Counted from the stretch's first letter, positions 8,004 through 16,725 are shown. The stretch is 64,000 nt of DNA from Paludibacteraceae bacterium (GCA_017467185.1 JAFTSS010000053.1:56946-120945), one strand, 5' to 3'. Notes: generated by a model not told the origin, from the sequence alone. Made by a program: numbers and translations.

Positions 8004-9440
8004 ATGGATTTAAAAAAACAAACCACTATATCGCTCATTTGGAACGGACTGAACAAAGTCGGTTATCAAGTAATAGCATTGTTGGTAGGGATTGTGACAG
8101 CGCGTCTGCTCACCCCTACCGACTTTGGTTATATTGCCGCACTTGCCGTATTCACCATGTTAAGCAATATTTTGGTTGAAAGTGGATTCACCGCAGCATT
8201 GGTGCGTCGCGAAAACAACACACAATCAGACTACTCCACTGCTTTCTACTTCAACGTTGCACTTAGTCTCTCCTTCTACGCCATACTATTCTTCTCTGCT
8301 CCCGCAATAGCCAACTACTTCAACATGCCACCACTCGTCAAACTATCACGAGTAATCTTCTTGGCTATTATCATCAACTCACTATTCATTATTCCCAACA
8401 TCATTCTCACTCGCCAACTGCGTTTCAAAGAAATAGCAATTGCCGAATTATCTGGTATGATAGTCAGTGCCATCATTACCATCACAATGGCTATGACTGG
8501 TTTCGGCTATTGGGCAATTGCGGCTCAACAAATATCTCAACTTATTGTAAAAGTGGGTATTATATGGACTTTAAGCCATTGGAGACCCTCTTTAGAATTT
8601 AATCTCAAACTACTAAAAGAAATTTTCTCTTTCAGTTTTCTACTCATTATTTCATCGCTTATATCCACCGCTACACGTTATATCTACAACTTTTTCATCG
8701 GCCCACGCTATTCTGCCGATGACCTTGGCTATTACGGACAGGCTTTCAAATTCCATCAAATCCCCTACAATGTAATTACATCGACCATAACAGGTGTGTC
8801 ATACCCAGTATTCTCTTCGCTCAACAACGAAAAAGAGCGTCAAATGCTTTACATACAGAAAATTATGCGTATGACAGCATTCATCACTTTTCCCGTTATG
8901 ATAGGCCTATATTGCATTGCACCTAACTTTATTTCGGTCATTCTCACCGATAAATGGATGCCTATGCTCCCCTATTTCAAAATACTTATCCTTGCGGGCA
9001 TAGCAATGCCTTTTATTAACCTCAATCTCAACGTATTCAACGTAATAGGCAAACCTCGACTATATTTTCAAATGGAATTCTTGCGCAACGGACTCATTAT
9101 TGCGCTACTTTTCGTGCTGAATAGCACTATAGAGATTATGCTTTATGGCTATCTAATTGCCACCTACACCACATTGATAGTTAGTAGTTTCATGCTCAAA
9201 AAGCACATCAACTACTCACATTTCGAACAAATCAGTCACATACTTCCTTCGCTAATATTAGCTATTGTTATGGGAGTTACAGTTGCAACCATAGAAACAA
9301 AACTTGTAATGAGCGACACAATGCAACTCCTCCTCCAACTAGGCATCGGCGCACTCACCTACATCTCCCTCGCCTGGGGTTGCCACCTCCAAATCATGGA
9401 TGACATTATAAATATGGTGAAAGAAAAACTACACAAATAA
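8004..9440 (+). CDS. Polysaccharide/lipopolysaccharide flippase (MOP superfamily, Wzx-like)
   Basis: This 478-residue integral membrane protein has about 12-14 hydrophobic segments. It has the N-terminal WNGLNKVGYQVIALLVGIVTARLLTPTDFGYIA block typical of WzxC/RfbX-type oligosaccharide exporters (MOP superfamily). Such proteins flip undecaprenyl-linked sugar units across the inner membrane. There are no glycosyltransferases next to it, so its glycan is unknown. The start was set at ATG 8004 because the promoter box overlaps the earlier TTG. It converges closely (13 bases) with the kinase gene. Confidence 0.88.
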   Translation: MDLKKQTTISLIWNGLNKVGYQVIALLVGIVTARLLTPTDFGYIAALAVFTMLSNILVESGFTAALVRRENNTQSDYSTAFYFNVALSLSFYAILFFSAPAIANYFNMPPLVKLSRVIFLAIIINSLFIIPNIILTRQLRFKEIAIAELSGMIVSAIITITMAMTGFGYWAIAAQQISQLIVKVGIIWTLSHWRPSLEFNLKLLKEIFSFSFLLIISSLISTATRYIYNFFIGPRYSADDLGYYGQAFKFHQIPYNVITSTITGVSYPVFSSLNNEKERQMLYIQKIMRMTAFITFPVMIGLYCIAPNFISVILTDKWMPMLPYFKILILAGIAMPFINLNLNVFNVIGKPRLYFQMEFLRNGLIIALLFVLNSTIEIMLYGYLIATYTTLIVSSFMLKKHINYSHFEQISHILPSLILAIVMGVTVATIETKLVMSDTMQLLLQLGIGALTYISLAWGCHLQIMDDIINMVKEKLHK

Positions 9441-9453
9441 TATTATCTATATA

Positions 9454-10701
9454 TCAATTTTCCTGTATCTCTTTTATCAATAAATCATACTCAGATTTAC
9501 TGATTCTTTTTTCCTTATATTCGTTGCAAAAGAATGGCATTCCCATCATATATTCACGATATATCTTTTGTAAAAGGTATGCTCTGTGTGTATTCCAGGT
9601 AGATTTTAATGTATTCAACAAAACTGTATCATTACCTGCAATATCTTCATAGCATTCCATTAAAGAAAAAACCTTTGGCAATGCTTTTTCCATTTTGGCA
9701 TTTGCTATTTCATAATATTTTATATCTCCCGACTCTATACTATCTATAATTGGTTGATATATAGAATATAAATCATTTATCAGGTTTTGCGACATCTCAT
9801 CATTCAAATTTTCCTTCTCTTGCTGCTCTATAATTGGATTTACTTGCTTTTCTATTAACACTATTTGCCGTCCTACTGGTTCAACCTTATTATTAACATA
9901 CCAAACAAACACACCAATAACAGTAGCCAGCAACACAAACATAGTAATCGCAACAAACACTCTCTTTTTTCGCAGCACTCTCTCTCTAAATATCTTTTTT
10001 AACTCAAGTACAGTCTGTGGCCTTTTATCTGGATTTTCATTCAAACACAATTTTACAATTGATTGATACTTTCCAGGAAAAACAAACTCTAAAATTTTAC
10101 CAAAACTATAAATATCCGTCCTACTATCTATTTTCCAATCTGGATTAAGTTGTTCAGGCGAAGCATATCTCAATGTACCTGCCGAAGATTTAAATATCGC
10201 ATAATCATCTCCATCTGCCAAACCAAAATCTATCACTTTCACATTACAACCATTACTTGCAATAAGTATATTCGAAGGTTTCAAATCTCGATGAATTATC
10301 TGTTTCGAATGCATATAAGCCATAGCATCAAGCAATTCGAATATAATCTTATGTCGAACTTTATCGTCTGGATTTGTCGCCAAAAACTCTTTTAAAGTCA
10401 CACCATCAATATACTCCATAACAATAGCAGTGCCCAAATTAGGAATATCTTCCATTGAAAGAAAATGTACAATGTTTTGGTGATCCAATTGAGTCATCAA
10501 ATCAAATTCTTTACGCAACAATGCTTGATACATACTCTGACTTGCAAACTCAGGTTTCAATGTTTTCAACACAAAACGCTTACCTGAACGCACCATTATA
10601 TATAGATTATTCAGGTTACTTTTGCACTCCAATAATGTATAAGATGCAGAACTTGACACATCAGCATCTACATCAATAAATTCAGAAGACGAAACATCCA
10701 T
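9454..10701 (-). CDS. Membrane-anchored serine/threonine protein kinase
   Basis: The protein has 415 residues when started at ATG 10701. That start is supported by a good promoter about 25 bases upstream; the longer frame would run through the promoter. The kinase domain occupies residues about 20-240, with lysine in VLK (46), HRDLKPSN (137-144), DFG (158-160) and SPEQL (181-185). The Gly-rich loop is not recognisable (LLECKSNLNNLYIMV), which is unusual though the other catalytic residues are intact. One membrane helix lies near 248-269, and the remaining 145 residues form a helical extracytoplasmic region with no known domain. It diverges from the gene at 10853, which suggests a common pathway. 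Confidence 0.9.
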   Translation of the reverse strand: MDVSSSEFIDVDADVSSSASYTLLECKSNLNNLYIMVRSGKRFVLKTLKPEFASQSMYQALLRKEFDLMTQLDHQNIVHFLSMEDIPNLGTAIVMEYIDGVTLKEFLATNPDDKVRHKIIFELLDAMAYMHSKQIIHRDLKPSNILIASNGCNVKVIDFGLADGDDYAIFKSSAGTLRYASPEQLNPDWKIDSRTDIYSFGKILEFVFPGKYQSIVKLCLNENPDKRPQTVLELKKIFRERVLRKKRVFVAITMFVLLATVIGVFVWYVNNKVEPVGRQIVLIEKQVNPIIEQQEKENLNDEMSQNLINDLYSIYQPIIDSIESGDIKYYEIANAKMEKALPKVFSLMECYEDIAGNDTVLLNTLKSTWNTHRAYLLQKIYREYMMGMPFFCNEYKEKRISKSEYDLLIKEIQEN

Positions 10702-10725
10702 AAACTCAAAATTTAAATTCAAACG

Positions 10726-10755
10726 CAAAATTACAAAAAAAAAGAAATATAACAA
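10726..10755 (-). promoter_or_regulatory. Promoter of the kinase gene
   Basis: On the minus strand TTG (10753-10755) lies 19 bases from TAATTTTG (10726-10733), a full Bacteroidetes promoter. It fixes ATG 10701 as the likely start. Confidence 0.7.
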
Positions 10756-10793
10756 TAAAATTATTGCTTTTTACTATGAAACACTATGAAACA

Positions 10794-10823
10794 TTGCTGT
10801 TCCAAAAAAAATATCTAATTTTG
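10794..10823 (+). promoter_or_regulatory. Promoter of the 10853 gene cluster
   Basis: TTG (10794-10796), 19 bases, then TAATTTTG (10816-10823). It is divergent from the kinase promoter with about 40 bases between the two, so a shared regulator could act on both. Confidence 0.7.
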
Positions 10824-10852
10824 TGCACTGAATAAACAAATATAATATCTAT

Positions 10853-11446
10853 ATGACAAAAACAGTAAACATAAATAGACCAGAAGTGCAAGAATTGCGC
10901 TTAAGAATAGAGGCCAAATTAGGTGAACCTCTTAGAAGAACTGTTTATAAAAGATTATCTTTCGCAATATACGATTCTACGAAAATAAATATTAGCGAAT
11001 CAACACTACAACGCATTTGGGGATATGTTTCAAGTTCAGAAAATGTAAATGAAGAGACATTAGATATTTTATCAAAATATATAGGCTATGATAGTTGGCA
11101 ATCATTCAAAAATGAAGTAATGGATAGCGAAGAGAATGATTCCAATATTCTAAATCAAAGCTATAGCATCTCGACATCAGAATTACAAATAGGCGATGTC
11201 TTACAGTTGGGTTGGCAACCGAATAGATATTGCGAAATTCGTTATTGTGGTGAAAACAAATTTGAAGTAACACATTCAGAAAATGCAAAATTGCAAGTTG
11301 GCGACACTTTTAAATGTGGATTATTCATAAAAGGCGAATTACTTTCACTCGACGAAGTACGCCAATCAACCAACCCTCATACACCAAGAATTATGATTAT
11401 CGCAAAAAAATCAGGTTTAACAATGTTAAAAAAATTTAATCAATAA
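10853..11446 (+). CDS. HTH-like regulator-type hypothetical protein
   Basis: This 197-residue protein is soluble. The first 95 residues look like a helical DNA-binding module widely seen in Bacteroidetes proteins (ISESTLQRIWGYV, then EETLDILSKYIGYDSWQSF). Residues about 115-197 form a small beta domain (GDVLQLGWQPNRYCEIRY, then LQVGDTFKCGLFIKGELL). I do not recognise a named family. It is the first of a co-oriented set reading through the zinc-ribbon protein (12-base gap) and faces the kinase gene. It may be a regulator or a kinase target, which is an inference from position only. Confidence 0.6.
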   Translation: MTKTVNINRPEVQELRLRIEAKLGEPLRRTVYKRLSFAIYDSTKINISESTLQRIWGYVSSSENVNEETLDILSKYIGYDSWQSFKNEVMDSEENDSNILNQSYSISTSELQIGDVLQLGWQPNRYCEIRYCGENKFEVTHSENAKLQVGDTFKCGLFIKGELLSLDEVRQSTNPHTPRIMIIAKKSGLTMLKKFNQ

Positions 11447-11458
11447 AAATTTATTATT

Positions 11459-12145
11459 ATGGAACAAAATCTTAAAACATGCCCTTATTGTGGCGAAGAA
11501 ATTATGGCTACTGCCAAAAAATGCAAACATTGTGGCGAATGGTTAGAAGAAGAACTTCTAAAGGAATCAACAGATGTAGCAGAAATTGAGACTGAGGAAG
11601 ACGAAGAAAATTATATAACTTCTAAAAACTCAGAACCAACAGAAATGTCTTTTTTCAAATACTATTTCTTTTCTGTATGGAGTGCTACAACTGATAATGA
11701 TGAAGAGTTCAACGAACAAGATGCAACATCCTCTATCCCTGGATTCAATTTCAATGCTTCAATTGCACGTGGTAGATTTTGGGGTTTTCTCATCATTTGC
11801 TCTCTAACTTGGGGTATGCTCAACACATTTTTTATAAATGCATTTTTATTAGGGGCAGCTTTTAGAGGTTGGTTCGGCAAAATTTCCGCTATATTATTTG
11901 TGTGCTTTTACATAGTAAAAATGGTAGAAGTACAAATCACACGTCTAAACAACATTCACAAAAACAAATGGTTAGTATTATTAAACCTCATACCTTTTGC
12001 TAACATAGCCTTATATTGTATGTATTTTTTCAAAGGAGACTCTGACAATATCAAAGTACGTTGGAAAGGTATTGATTTTGTATATCTTATCACACTACTT
12101 ATACTCTTCTTCGCATTCGTAGTCCTCAATGCTTTATTTTTATAA
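11459..12145 (+). CDS. Zinc-ribbon and DUF805 membrane protein
   Basis: The 228-residue protein starts with a zinc ribbon (CPYCGEEI, 13 residues, CKHCGEW; residues 8-29). An acidic linker follows. Then comes a three- to four-helix membrane domain with DUF805 features: an N-terminal SIARGRFWGFLI segment, then VQITRLNNIHKNKWLVLLNLIP, and a final gly/asn tail before the last helix. DUF805 proteins are of unknown function. It probably shares a transcript with 10853 and the two lipoproteins behind it. The cytoplasmic ribbon suggests a partner-binding or sensing role. Confidence 0.75.
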   Translation: MEQNLKTCPYCGEEIMATAKKCKHCGEWLEEELLKESTDVAEIETEEDEENYITSKNSEPTEMSFFKYYFFSVWSATTDNDEEFNEQDATSSIPGFNFNASIARGRFWGFLIICSLTWGMLNTFFINAFLLGAAFRGWFGKISAILFVCFYIVKMVEVQITRLNNIHKNKWLVLLNLIPFANIALYCMYFFKGDSDNIKVRWKGIDFVYLITLLILFFAFVVLNALFL

Positions 12146-12164
12146 ACAATAAAACAACTTCATT

Positions 12165-12902
12165 ATGAAAAAATTATTTTATATATTAAGTTCTTTATTT
12201 CTCTTAATATCTTGTGGCCCAACCGAGTTAACTGAAGATGAAAAAAATCTCCTAAACCAACTCACAGAAGAAATACAAAGCGATTATCGTGAGATCTATG
12301 TATTAGAACTATTTGTTGATGGTAAAATCGGTAAAGCTCTTGAACAATATATAATTGATATTACAAACGAAGAAATAAACGAAGCTACATCAATGTTTGG
12401 GGGGCTTATTGAATTAGAATATATCTCTTCTTTTGGTTATGGCGCAGATGTATCAGATGCTATTAATGGATGGACAAATTATTGTGTAAAACGTAACGAA
12501 ACACTGTACGAAATAATAAAAGAAGTAGTTATGGCTTACGATAATATATCCAACAATTACACCGATCAATTTCTTAACTCTTTAGGTCTTATTGAGAATG
12601 GAGAATTCACTTTATCAAAACAAAAATTAAACGAACTATGCAAATTTTTATACAAAGAACCTCGCAAAATTCAGAAAACCGATGGGTCTGACATACATAA
12701 GTATTTCGAACCTATAATAATTGCCTCTTTAAGAGACTATACCCCACCTGTAGTTATCAAAACAGAATATGTTTATGAAGAAGAGGGATGGCTTGTAGAA
12801 TATAGTTTTGGTGATTCTTATTTAGTCAAATTCTACGAAGACGAAGAAAACGGTGTATTACATATGAAGTATGAACCCGTAGAAGTTGAAGTTATATATT
12901 AA
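12165..12902 (+). CDS. Hypothetical lipoprotein, paralogue 1
   Basis: The 245-residue protein has a signal peptide with lipobox LISC (cysteine near residue 17). The mature part is helical at first (LTEDEKNLLNQLTEEIQ) and ends with a beta segment (EEGWLVEYSFGDSYLVKFYEDEENG). Both the mid-protein YDNIS motif and the C-terminal strand pattern recur in the next gene, so the two are diverged tandem duplicates. Function not recognised. It is likely transcribed with the zinc-ribbon/DUF805 gene 19 bases upstream. Confidence 0.7.
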   Translation: MKKLFYILSSLFLLISCGPTELTEDEKNLLNQLTEEIQSDYREIYVLELFVDGKIGKALEQYIIDITNEEINEATSMFGGLIELEYISSFGYGADVSDAINGWTNYCVKRNETLYEIIKEVVMAYDNISNNYTDQFLNSLGLIENGEFTLSKQKLNELCKFLYKEPRKIQKTDGSDIHKYFEPIIIASLRDYTPPVVIKTEYVYEEEGWLVEYSFGDSYLVKFYEDEENGVLHMKYEPVEVEVIY

Positions 12903-12967
12903 ATTGCAAAAAATAATAAATCGATAAGATTAATAGTTAAAAAAACTAACCAATAACCTATAATATT

Positions 12968-13762
12968 ATGAAAAAATTTTTATTTTCCCTTTTGATTATC
13001 TCAACATTTTTATCTGCGTGCAATAATAGCTGTAGTGGTTTGAGCAAAAAACAAAAACAGCTAATTGACGAAAAGATAGAAAATTCCAATAGTAAATTTA
13101 ACTATCAATACATCTTAATTGATGATGAGATAATACAACCTATTCTTGCTGAATTGGAAACAAATTTCTTTGCAAATAATGACGAATTGATGGAAATATA
13201 TGAAATTTTTGTAGAAGAATTTAGATATGAGATATTAACAGTTTCAAAAAATGAGGCACTTGGTATTCTCAATAGCAGTTGGGAATATACTATTCCAAAG
13301 ATTAGAGAGTTGGGATATGGAAAAGAAGATACTGAATATATTTTGGGTATTTTTCAACAAATATATGATATGTATTATATTACATTAACAATTTTATCCG
13401 ACTATGATAATATATCAAAATCGACAAACACACATAGATTTGATATGACAAATCCAACTACATTGGAAAATGCCATAAAAAGTTTTAATAAGACAGCTAA
13501 AAGTACCTATTATGAATTGATATTTACTGAAACATTATGGAATATATCTGAAAATGAAGAAGAAATTTTTCTATACCCTGTTATTGTAAAATACCTCCAA
13601 GACAAACCTTTTGAACTTAAAAGTGCAAAATACAACGCAGAATACAACCGTTGGGAATTAGATTACACGGCAGACTACTCATTCAATGTAGAATTTGAAG
13701 GCGAAGGAAATAATACTAAAATAGTTGGATTTAGCGAATATATAGATGAGGGTATCGATTAA
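12968..13762 (+). CDS. Hypothetical lipoprotein, paralogue 2
   Basis: The 264-residue protein has a signal peptide with lipobox LSAC (cysteine near residue 18). Like its neighbour it has a KKQKQLIDEKIE helix start, a YDNISKS motif and a C-terminal strand pair (YNRWELDYTADYSFNVEFEGEG). It is therefore a paralogue of 12165-12902. It is the last gene before the inverted-repeat promoter region. No recognised domain. Confidence 0.7.
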   Translation: MKKFLFSLLIISTFLSACNNSCSGLSKKQKQLIDEKIENSNSKFNYQYILIDDEIIQPILAELETNFFANNDELMEIYEIFVEEFRYEILTVSKNEALGILNSSWEYTIPKIRELGYGKEDTEYILGIFQQIYDMYYITLTILSDYDNISKSTNTHRFDMTNPTTLENAIKSFNKTAKSTYYELIFTETLWNISENEEEIFLYPVIVKYLQDKPFELKSAKYNAEYNRWELDYTADYSFNVEFEGEGNNTKIVGFSEYIDEGID

Positions 13763-13802
13763 TATTGCATATTATAAAAATTAGATAAAACATCAGCAAT
13801 AG

Positions 13803-13990
13803 AGATTCGACGGAAACATTTCTAACAAAAAAGAGTAAAATTATTGTTAATTAAAAATATTTTTACTAACTTTGCCTTGTCAATAGTGACCAAACCATAA
13901 AAAAGGCATTAAAAGAAAATTAAAATATATTTAAATAGCAAATTTTCATATAATTACCCATAAAAGTTAGATAGCGTTTCCGTCGAATCT
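13803..13990. repeat. Inverted repeat flanking a promoter (candidate invertible segment)
   Basis: The left arm AGATTCGACGGAAAC (13803-13817) is perfectly repeated in inverse orientation at 13976-13990. The match extends inward with TCTAAC (13821-13826) against GTTAGA (13966-13971), giving arms of about 24-25 bases. The roughly 140-base segment between the arms holds one good promoter reading right. Such geometry is that of Bacteroidetes invertible promoters. A hairpin in DNA or RNA is less likely because the left arm lies upstream of the promoter. Confidence 0.6.
13844..13874 (+). promoter_or_regulatory. Promoter inside the inverted repeat, reading toward the dynamin operon
   Basis: TTG (13844-13846), 20 bases, then TAACTTTG (13867-13874): both boxes and the spacing are ideal. 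No other such promoter is seen before the gene at 14191. Confidence 0.75.
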
Positions 13991-14152
13991 TGTATTTTGA
14001 AATCTGGACAATTTCAATATCGCAACCAAAAAACAGACGTTCAACGCTCACGTGGTGTATACTGCGTGAGTTTTGGCCGTATAATTTGGTTGCAAGGTAA
14101 GTCCAGAACCTCAAAATACAAATTACGCGAAGCCAAAACTTACGCTTTTTTT
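13882..14152 (+). ncRNA. Rod-shaped structured RNA / leader, copy 1
   Basis: From 13990 the RNA folds as a long rod. TTGTATTTTGA (13990-14000) pairs with TCAAAATACAA (14111-14121). TCTGGAC (14003-14009) pairs with GTCCAGA (14101-14107). GCAACCAAA (14022-14030) pairs with TTTGGTTGC (14085-14093). A terminal CTCACG/CGTGAG hairpin (14047-14070) has loop TGGTGTATACTG. A terminator follows. The same design, loop and terminator occur at 61582-61792. It could be a 6S-like or other Bacteroidales small RNA, or an attenuating leader of the dynamin operon. The first ~110 bases are unstructured. Confidence 0.65.
14127..14152 (+). terminator. Terminator-like hairpin closing the rod RNA
   Basis: GCGAAG (14127-14132) pairs with CTTACGC (14139-14145, one bulge) and is followed by seven T. 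It is weaker than its counterpart at 61763-61792, so read-through into the operon is plausible. Confidence 0.55.
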
Positions 14153-14190
14153 GTATTTTATTGTATAACCTAAATCAATTAATTTAATAT

Positions 14191-14781
14191 ATGATTAAAT
14201 TTCAACCTTTTGTTGGCAAAAACTATTTATCAAGCATATGGAAACTACGCATTATGGTGCTTGGCGAAAGTCACTATTGTGCTAATCCAGCAGATGCCAT
14301 TCCAACAATAACACAAAATATTATTACGGACTTATACAATCCTAACAGTCCGCATGAACCATATAAAAACACATATACAAAATTCACGAATGCACTTTCA
14401 GGGGAAAAACTAGATTTCGAAGGTAAAAAGCGAATGTGGGATAATGTGATGTTCTACAATTATGTACAATTTCCAATAGCAGGTGCGCGACAAGAGCCAA
14501 CAGAGCAAGAATTTAACGATTCAGAAAATGCATTTTGGGAAATATTAGAAAAATATCGTCCAAATAAAATCATCGTTTGGGGGCAACGACTATACAATCA
14601 CCTACCACGCAAAGGATATCAATTGCCAGATATAATAGCACCAGACGGAAAAGCCATTGAAACATGGGCATACACACTGCAAGATGGAACAGAAATTCAA
14701 CTACTCCCAATCACCCACCCATCAGCCGCCTTTTCCCCTGAATATTGGCATGAGGTAATAATGACATTTTTAGCGAGATAA
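14191..14781 (+). CDS. Uracil-DNA-glycosylase-superfamily-like protein
   Basis: The 196-residue protein resembles the uracil-DNA glycosylase fold group by its start (LRIMVLGESHYCAN, residues 19-32), by a central strand KIIVWGQRLYNHL and by the C-terminal LPITHPSAAFSPEYW, where HPS corresponds to the family's DNA-binding motif. The true activity cannot be told, since many such proteins are uncharacterised. It starts about 40 bases after the rod-RNA terminator and ends 35 bases before the first dynamin gene. It has no promoter of its own, so it is probably the first gene of the GTPase operon. That suggests a nucleic-acid-sensing or -acting partner. Confidence 0.6.
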   Translation: MIKFQPFVGKNYLSSIWKLRIMVLGESHYCANPADAIPTITQNIITDLYNPNSPHEPYKNTYTKFTNALSGEKLDFEGKKRMWDNVMFYNYVQFPIAGARQEPTEQEFNDSENAFWEILEKYRPNKIIVWGQRLYNHLPRKGYQLPDIIAPDGKAIETWAYTLQDGTEIQLLPITHPSAAFSPEYWHEVIMTFLAR

Positions 14782-14816
14782 ATAGAATATTAAGTAACTA
14801 TTAAATATAATTAAAC

Positions 14817-16724
14817 ATGGAAATAACAAAATTAATAGAAATAGCGAAAGAGCTAAACTTAACATCAAAGGTTCAAGAATTAGCTTTTTTAGAGGAACGT
14901 TTATCTACTCCAGACAAAGATCTTGTATTGCCTTTAATAGGAGAGTTTTCATCAGGAAAAACTAGTTTAATAAATTCACTATTGGATAACCCAAACTTAG
15001 AAACAGCATCGCAAGCAACGACTGCATCAATATTTGAAATACGATTTGGTGCAGAAGATTGTCATGCTGAGATTATCTCTAATGATGGAATAAATCCAAT
15101 TGATGATGTTTCTAATATAAAAAACAAAGATTTAAGTCATATTGACATAGTAAAAGTCTATGATACATCCAATCGTATTGGTTCATCTACAATTTTAGTT
15201 GACACTCCGGGATTATCTTCAAATGACCCTAATCACCGCATTGCATTATCTTCATATTTGCCTTATGCTGACGCATTTCTTCTATTAACGGATATTAATC
15301 AACAATTGACAAAATCTATGTTAGAATTTGTCGCGGAGTCAAAACTTATCGATAAACCTATCTATCTAATTATCACAAAATGTGATACAAAAACAGAACA
15401 AGAGATAAACGAAGTTAAAGAATATATAAAGAAAAATATAGATTTTAAATTCAATGATATCATTACTATCTCTGCACTTAAAAATGATATATCAGAATTT
15501 GATACACTAATTTCTAAAATACAAACAAATAAAAACACAATTATAGAAAATTCCGTAAAAAATAGAATTAAAATAATTGCATCAGAAATGAAATCTGTCG
15601 TATCTGATTTACTAAAAATAAAAAAAGATACAGAAATAGACAAAATCATAGAAGAAGAAAACAATAAACTAAATAGAATAAATCGCAGTATCAACAATCT
15701 CATTGAGGATATAGAACAAACAATTAATAGTAATAGAACAAAAATCGTGTCTAATTTTTCTACCAGTGTATTCAATAAATTAGATACTATTGTGAGAGAA
15801 CAAGGTCGAGATTGCGACAACGAGGTTTATACCGCAGTCAATAGCTTAGGAACTCTTTTGTCTGAACAATTTCAAAAGGATGTGTTATTTGATATTACCA
15901 ATTTAGCAAGAATGCGTCAAGGCAATATTGACGAAGTACCTATGTCAGGTCTTGAAACAATGAATTTTGTAAATTTCAGTGGATTTTCATATAATCTTAA
16001 CCTTTCTTCGTTAGGTCACAAATGTGATAAAGCAATAGGATATGGCGCATTAGCAGTTGCTGCAACAGCTGTTGTCGTAGCTGGACCAGCTATTATTGGT
16101 GCAGCAGGGACTACAGGTGCGACAACGGCTACAGGTGCAGCAACGGCTACAGGTGCAGCAACGGCTACAGGTGCAGCAACAGCTACAGGTGCAGCAACAG
16201 CTACAGGTGGCATGATTGCAACTGGTACGGGAACTGCAATTGCTGCTGATGTCGCCACTGACATGTATGTTTTACATCGTTTACAAAAACAGTATCAATC
16301 CCATACTAAACTAGTAAAAACAGTTGAAAATGTCAAGCATATGTCCTCTGAAATTAAAGAAAAAATGCCAGAAGTAGAAAAATACAATCAACAAATTGGA
16401 CAAAAATTTGGAATGGATAGAGGATTTATAGAAACTAGTGTTGGTTGGGTGACTGATTTTTTTGCTAAACCACAAAGACAAAAAGCAATACATAATTACA
16501 TAAATAACACACTCGTTCCTGAATTTAATTTATATATAAATCATAGTGCTACTCTAATCAAACAACAAGTTATCGCTCTTTTGAGAGAAGAAGCACAAAA
16601 TAATACTCAAACCATTAAAGCTCATCTAGAAACTCTTAAAATAACACAACAAGAGAACAAAGAAGAATTTACAAGAAAAATCGAGCAATATAAAAATTTT
16701 CAAACTTTTTTAACTCAATTCTAA
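14817..16724 (+). CDS. Dynamin-like GTPase A, with Ala/Gly hydrophobic paddle
   Basis: The 635-residue protein is a bacterial dynamin-like GTPase. G1 is GEFSSGKTS (42-50), G3 DTPG (129-132) and G4 TKCD (187-190); a threonine for G2 lies in ASQATTASIFE. Long coiled-coil stretches follow (about 245-330). A strongly hydrophobic Ala/Gly segment (about 410-480) is probably the membrane-inserting paddle. It is partly built from a six-residue repeat TATGAA (see 16111-16209). A second helical bundle ends the protein. It should bind and remodel membrane upon GTP hydrolysis. It is followed after one base by the coiled-coil gene. Confidence 0.88.
   Translation: MEITKLIEIAKELNLTSKVQELAFLEERLSTPDKDLVLPLIGEFSSGKTSLINSLLDNPNLETASQATTASIFEIRFGAEDCHAEIISNDGINPIDDVSNIKNKDLSHIDIVKVYDTSNRIGSSTILVDTPGLSSNDPNHRIALSSYLPYADAFLLLTDINQQLTKSMLEFVAESKLIDKPIYLIITKCDTKTEQEINEVKEYIKKNIDFKFNDIITISALKNDISEFDTLISKIQTNKNTIIENSVKNRIKIIASEMKSVVSDLLKIKKDTEIDKIIEEENNKLNRINRSINNLIEDIEQTINSNRTKIVSNFSTSVFNKLDTIVREQGRDCDNEVYTAVNSLGTLLSEQFQKDVLFDITNLARMRQGNIDEVPMSGLETMNFVNFSGFSYNLNLSSLGHKCDKAIGYGALAVAATAVVVAGPAIIGAAGTTGATTATGAATATGAATATGAATATGAATATGGMIATGTGTAIAADVATDMYVLHRLQKQYQSHTKLVKTVENVKHMSSEIKEKMPEVEKYNQQIGQKFGMDRGFIETSVGWVTDFFAKPQRQKAIHNYINNTLVPEFNLYINHSATLIKQQVIALLREEAQNNTQTIKAHLETLKITQQENKEEFTRKIEQYKNFQTFLTQF
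16111..16209 (+). repeat. 18-bp tandem repeat in the membrane paddle of GTPase A
   Basis: CTACAGGTG recurs every 18 bases at 16111, 16129, 16147, 16165, 16183 and 16201. This gives five full units encoding TATGAA-type hexapeptides. Being a multiple of three, copy changes would lengthen or shorten the paddle without a frameshift. Confidence 0.85.
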
Positions 16725-16725
16725 T

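Noticed and set aside
13803..13820. Possible tmRNA 5' end (GATTCGACGG word)
   Set aside because: The word resembles the tmRNA start, but it lies upstream of the promoter, is an arm of an inverted repeat, and no tag frame or tRNA-like 3' end is present.
13920..14114. Minus-strand frame in the rod RNA region
   Set aside because: It is made of the paired arms of the RNA read backwards. The helices and the terminator explain the sequence better.
15362..16264. Minus-strand frames opposite dynamin A, including an Ala/Val/Pro-rich one
   Set aside because: They are shadows of a compositionally biased gene. The plus-strand GTPase motifs are decisive.
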